A stretch of 6,169 nucleotides of DNA, taken from positions 1-6,169 of the forward strand of contig PWZC01000121.1 of the NCBI GenBank assembly GCA_003567615.1, in the 5' to 3' direction. The notes beneath the pieces were generated by a model. That model was not told where the DNA came from and made no database searches. It worked only from the letters and a program-made list of their open reading frames with translations. The position numbers and the translations under genes are program-made. This DNA is from Gemmatimonadota bacterium (GTDB lineage: Bacteria > Gemmatimonadota > Gemmatimonadetes > Longimicrobiales > Gaopeijiaceae). Every line of letters starts with the position of its first letter. Position 1 is the stretch's first letter. Shown here piece after piece: positions 5,203 through 6,169 of this stretch.

Positions 5203-6169
5203 GGAACCCGGGCGAAGCGGACGTCCCGGGTCCGCATGTTGTCCATGTAGAAGGCGATGATCCGGCCGTGCCGGTCGCGCTCGAAGGCGATCCGGAGGTT
5301 TGCGGCGGTGAAGTGGTCCGGATCCCCGGGCGTCATGACCGCATCGTCGCGCCGGAGGTGGCGGAGCGTCAGCGCCTCGCCTTCCTCATCCAGGACGATG
5401 TCGTAGAAGGCCAGGAGCTCCTCACTGAAGAAGCGTCCCGTGAAGGCCTGGAGTTCTGCGGTCGTGGGCTCCCACGGTTCCGCCTCGTCCTCGCCGGCGG
5501 CCTCGTCTTCCGTCGCCTCGTCGGCGGCCTCGGCCTCGGGCTCCATGAACTCACCGAAGAAGGCCTCGGCCAGCCGGAAGGCCAGGCTGGAGTCGAAGAT
5601 GGACGAGTTGCCCTGCACGGTGATCCCGGCATTGATCTCCGGATAGAAGGCCAGCATGGAGCGGTGCGCCACGTCGGCACCTCCATGGTGGATCCTCTTC
5701 AGGCCACGCTGCTCATCGATCATGAGGCCCAGGCCGTAGGTGGTGGTGTCGCCCACCGTGGTGATGAAGGGGGTCGTCATCTCTTCCATGGTGGCCCGCG
5801 TGCCCACCCGCGGGGCGGCGTAGTTCTCCGCCCAGGTCTGGAGATCCTCCAGAGAGGCATAGACCGCCCCGGCCCCGATGGCGCCGCCCAGATCCCGGGC
5901 CTCCCGCCACCCTCCGGCCCGGTCGGGGACGTACCCCGTGCTGCGGCCCGGCACGATGGCCTGGGCGTTGGGGCGGGCCACGGACCGCGTCATGCCCAGG
6001 GGGCCGAAGACGTTCTCCTCCATGAACTCGGTAAAGGTCATCCCCGACAGGCGCTCCACCAGGAGGGCGGCCAAGCCGTAGGCGGTGTTGTTGTAGTTCC
6101 ACTCCTCCCCCGGCGCGTTCTGGAGTGCGGGCTGGTTCTGGACCACCCGGATGATTTCATCCCGGGCGA
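5199..6169 (-). CDS. Serine hydrolase, beta-lactamase fold, with acidic linker and C-terminal beta domain (N-terminus outside the window)
   Basis: The frame is open to the window edge, and the true start lies beyond base 6169; the GTG at 6146 is an internal valine codon (the upstream codons read ARDEIIR, in line with the family). Numbering from that codon, the visible part has Y18-N-N20 (the YxN motif, at 6095-6087), the usual ERLSGMTFTEFM helix and FGPLGMTRS, then H153-H-G155 as the third motif (5690-5682). The SxxK serine and the signal peptide must lie upstream and cannot be checked. Residues 202-226 form a Glu/Ala/Asp-rich linker. From about 230 there is a C-terminal domain (LQAFTGRFFSEELLAF onward) resembling the small beta domains, such as DUF3471, found behind many such hydrolases. 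The end overlaps the next gene by four bases. No membrane helix and no cysteine appear in the visible part. It is probably an exported esterase or peptidase. Confidence 0.88.
   Translation of the reverse strand, partial: ARDEIIRVVQNQPALQNAPGEEWNYNNTAYGLAALLVERLSGMTFTEFMEENVFGPLGMTRSVARPNAQAIVPGRSTGYVPDRAGGWREARDLGGAIGAGAVYASLEDLQTWAENYAAPRVGTRATMEEMTTPFITTVGDTTTYGLGLMIDEQRGLKRIHHGGADVAHRSMLAFYPEINAGITVQGNSSIFDSSLAFRLAEAFFGEFMEPEAEAADEATEDEAAGEDEAEPWEPTTAELQAFTGRFFSEELLAFYDIVLDEEGEALTLRHLRRDDAVMTPGDPDHFTAANLRIAFERDRHGRIIAFYMDNMRTRDVRFARVP
5481..5540. repeat. Degenerate GCCTCG repeat encoding a Glu/Ala-rich linker
   Basis: The hexamer GCCTCG occurs five times within 60 bases, starting at 5482, 5500, 5515, 5527 and 5533. 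Spacings are 18, 15, 12 and 6 bases, all multiples of three, so gain or loss of a unit would keep the frame. Read on the - strand it encodes Glu-Ala pairs in the acidic linker between the catalytic and C-terminal domains of the hydrolase. Confidence 0.7.

Noticed and set aside
6144..6146. GTG at 6146 as the start of the last hydrolase
   Set aside because: The frame continues upstream to the window edge with family-like sequence, and the catalytic SxxK motif, which must precede YxN, would be missing.
1684..6169. Beta-lactam resistance cluster
   Set aside because: The enzymes have the fold, but the third motif is HxG rather than KTG, and no regulator or other resistance gene is present.

Overview
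The window is a GC-rich, gene-dense stretch that carries parts or all of five protein genes, with almost no non-coding DNA. The longest gap between genes is 77 bases. I see no RNA gene, CRISPR array, insertion sequence, attachment site or origin. The likely source is a didermal bacterium outside classical Bacteroidetes. A SusC/SusD-type outer-membrane pair in such a GC-rich background, with a SusD whose cysteine-containing motifs resemble those I recall from Gemmatimonadota, points to Gemmatimonadota or a close relative. That placement is an inference from memory, not a search.

Left half, + strand: the window opens in the last 73 codons of a SusC-like TonB-dependent receptor (1-222). It is followed by a complete RagB/SusD-like lipoprotein (300-1670) and, 13 bases later, by an exported serine hydrolase of the beta-lactamase/DD-peptidase fold (1684-3207). 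The order, strand and tight spacing fit one transcript that encodes an outer-membrane import pair and an accessory hydrolase.

Right half, - strand: two more hydrolases of the same superfamily run toward the first group. The upstream one (5199-6169, start outside the window) overlaps the downstream one (3208-5202) by four bases at a GTGA junction, so they are very likely translationally coupled. The downstream enzyme ends in about four predicted transmembrane helices. The two groups converge with no intergenic base: the two TGA stops sit back to back as TGATCA at 3205-3210.

Taken together, this looks like a nutrient-uptake or cell-envelope locus in which SusCD would bring an unknown ligand through the outer membrane while up to three active-site-serine hydrolases with different anchoring (soluble, membrane-embedded, and one unknown) act outside the cytoplasm. 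The catalytic motifs seen are SxxK, YxN and HxG, as in esterases, D-aminopeptidases and ClbP-like peptidases, so beta-lactam resistance should not be assumed. The substrate cannot be read from the sequence. Each gene belongs to a known superfamily. The arrangement, and the membrane-fused hydrolase, are the parts most worth a second look.
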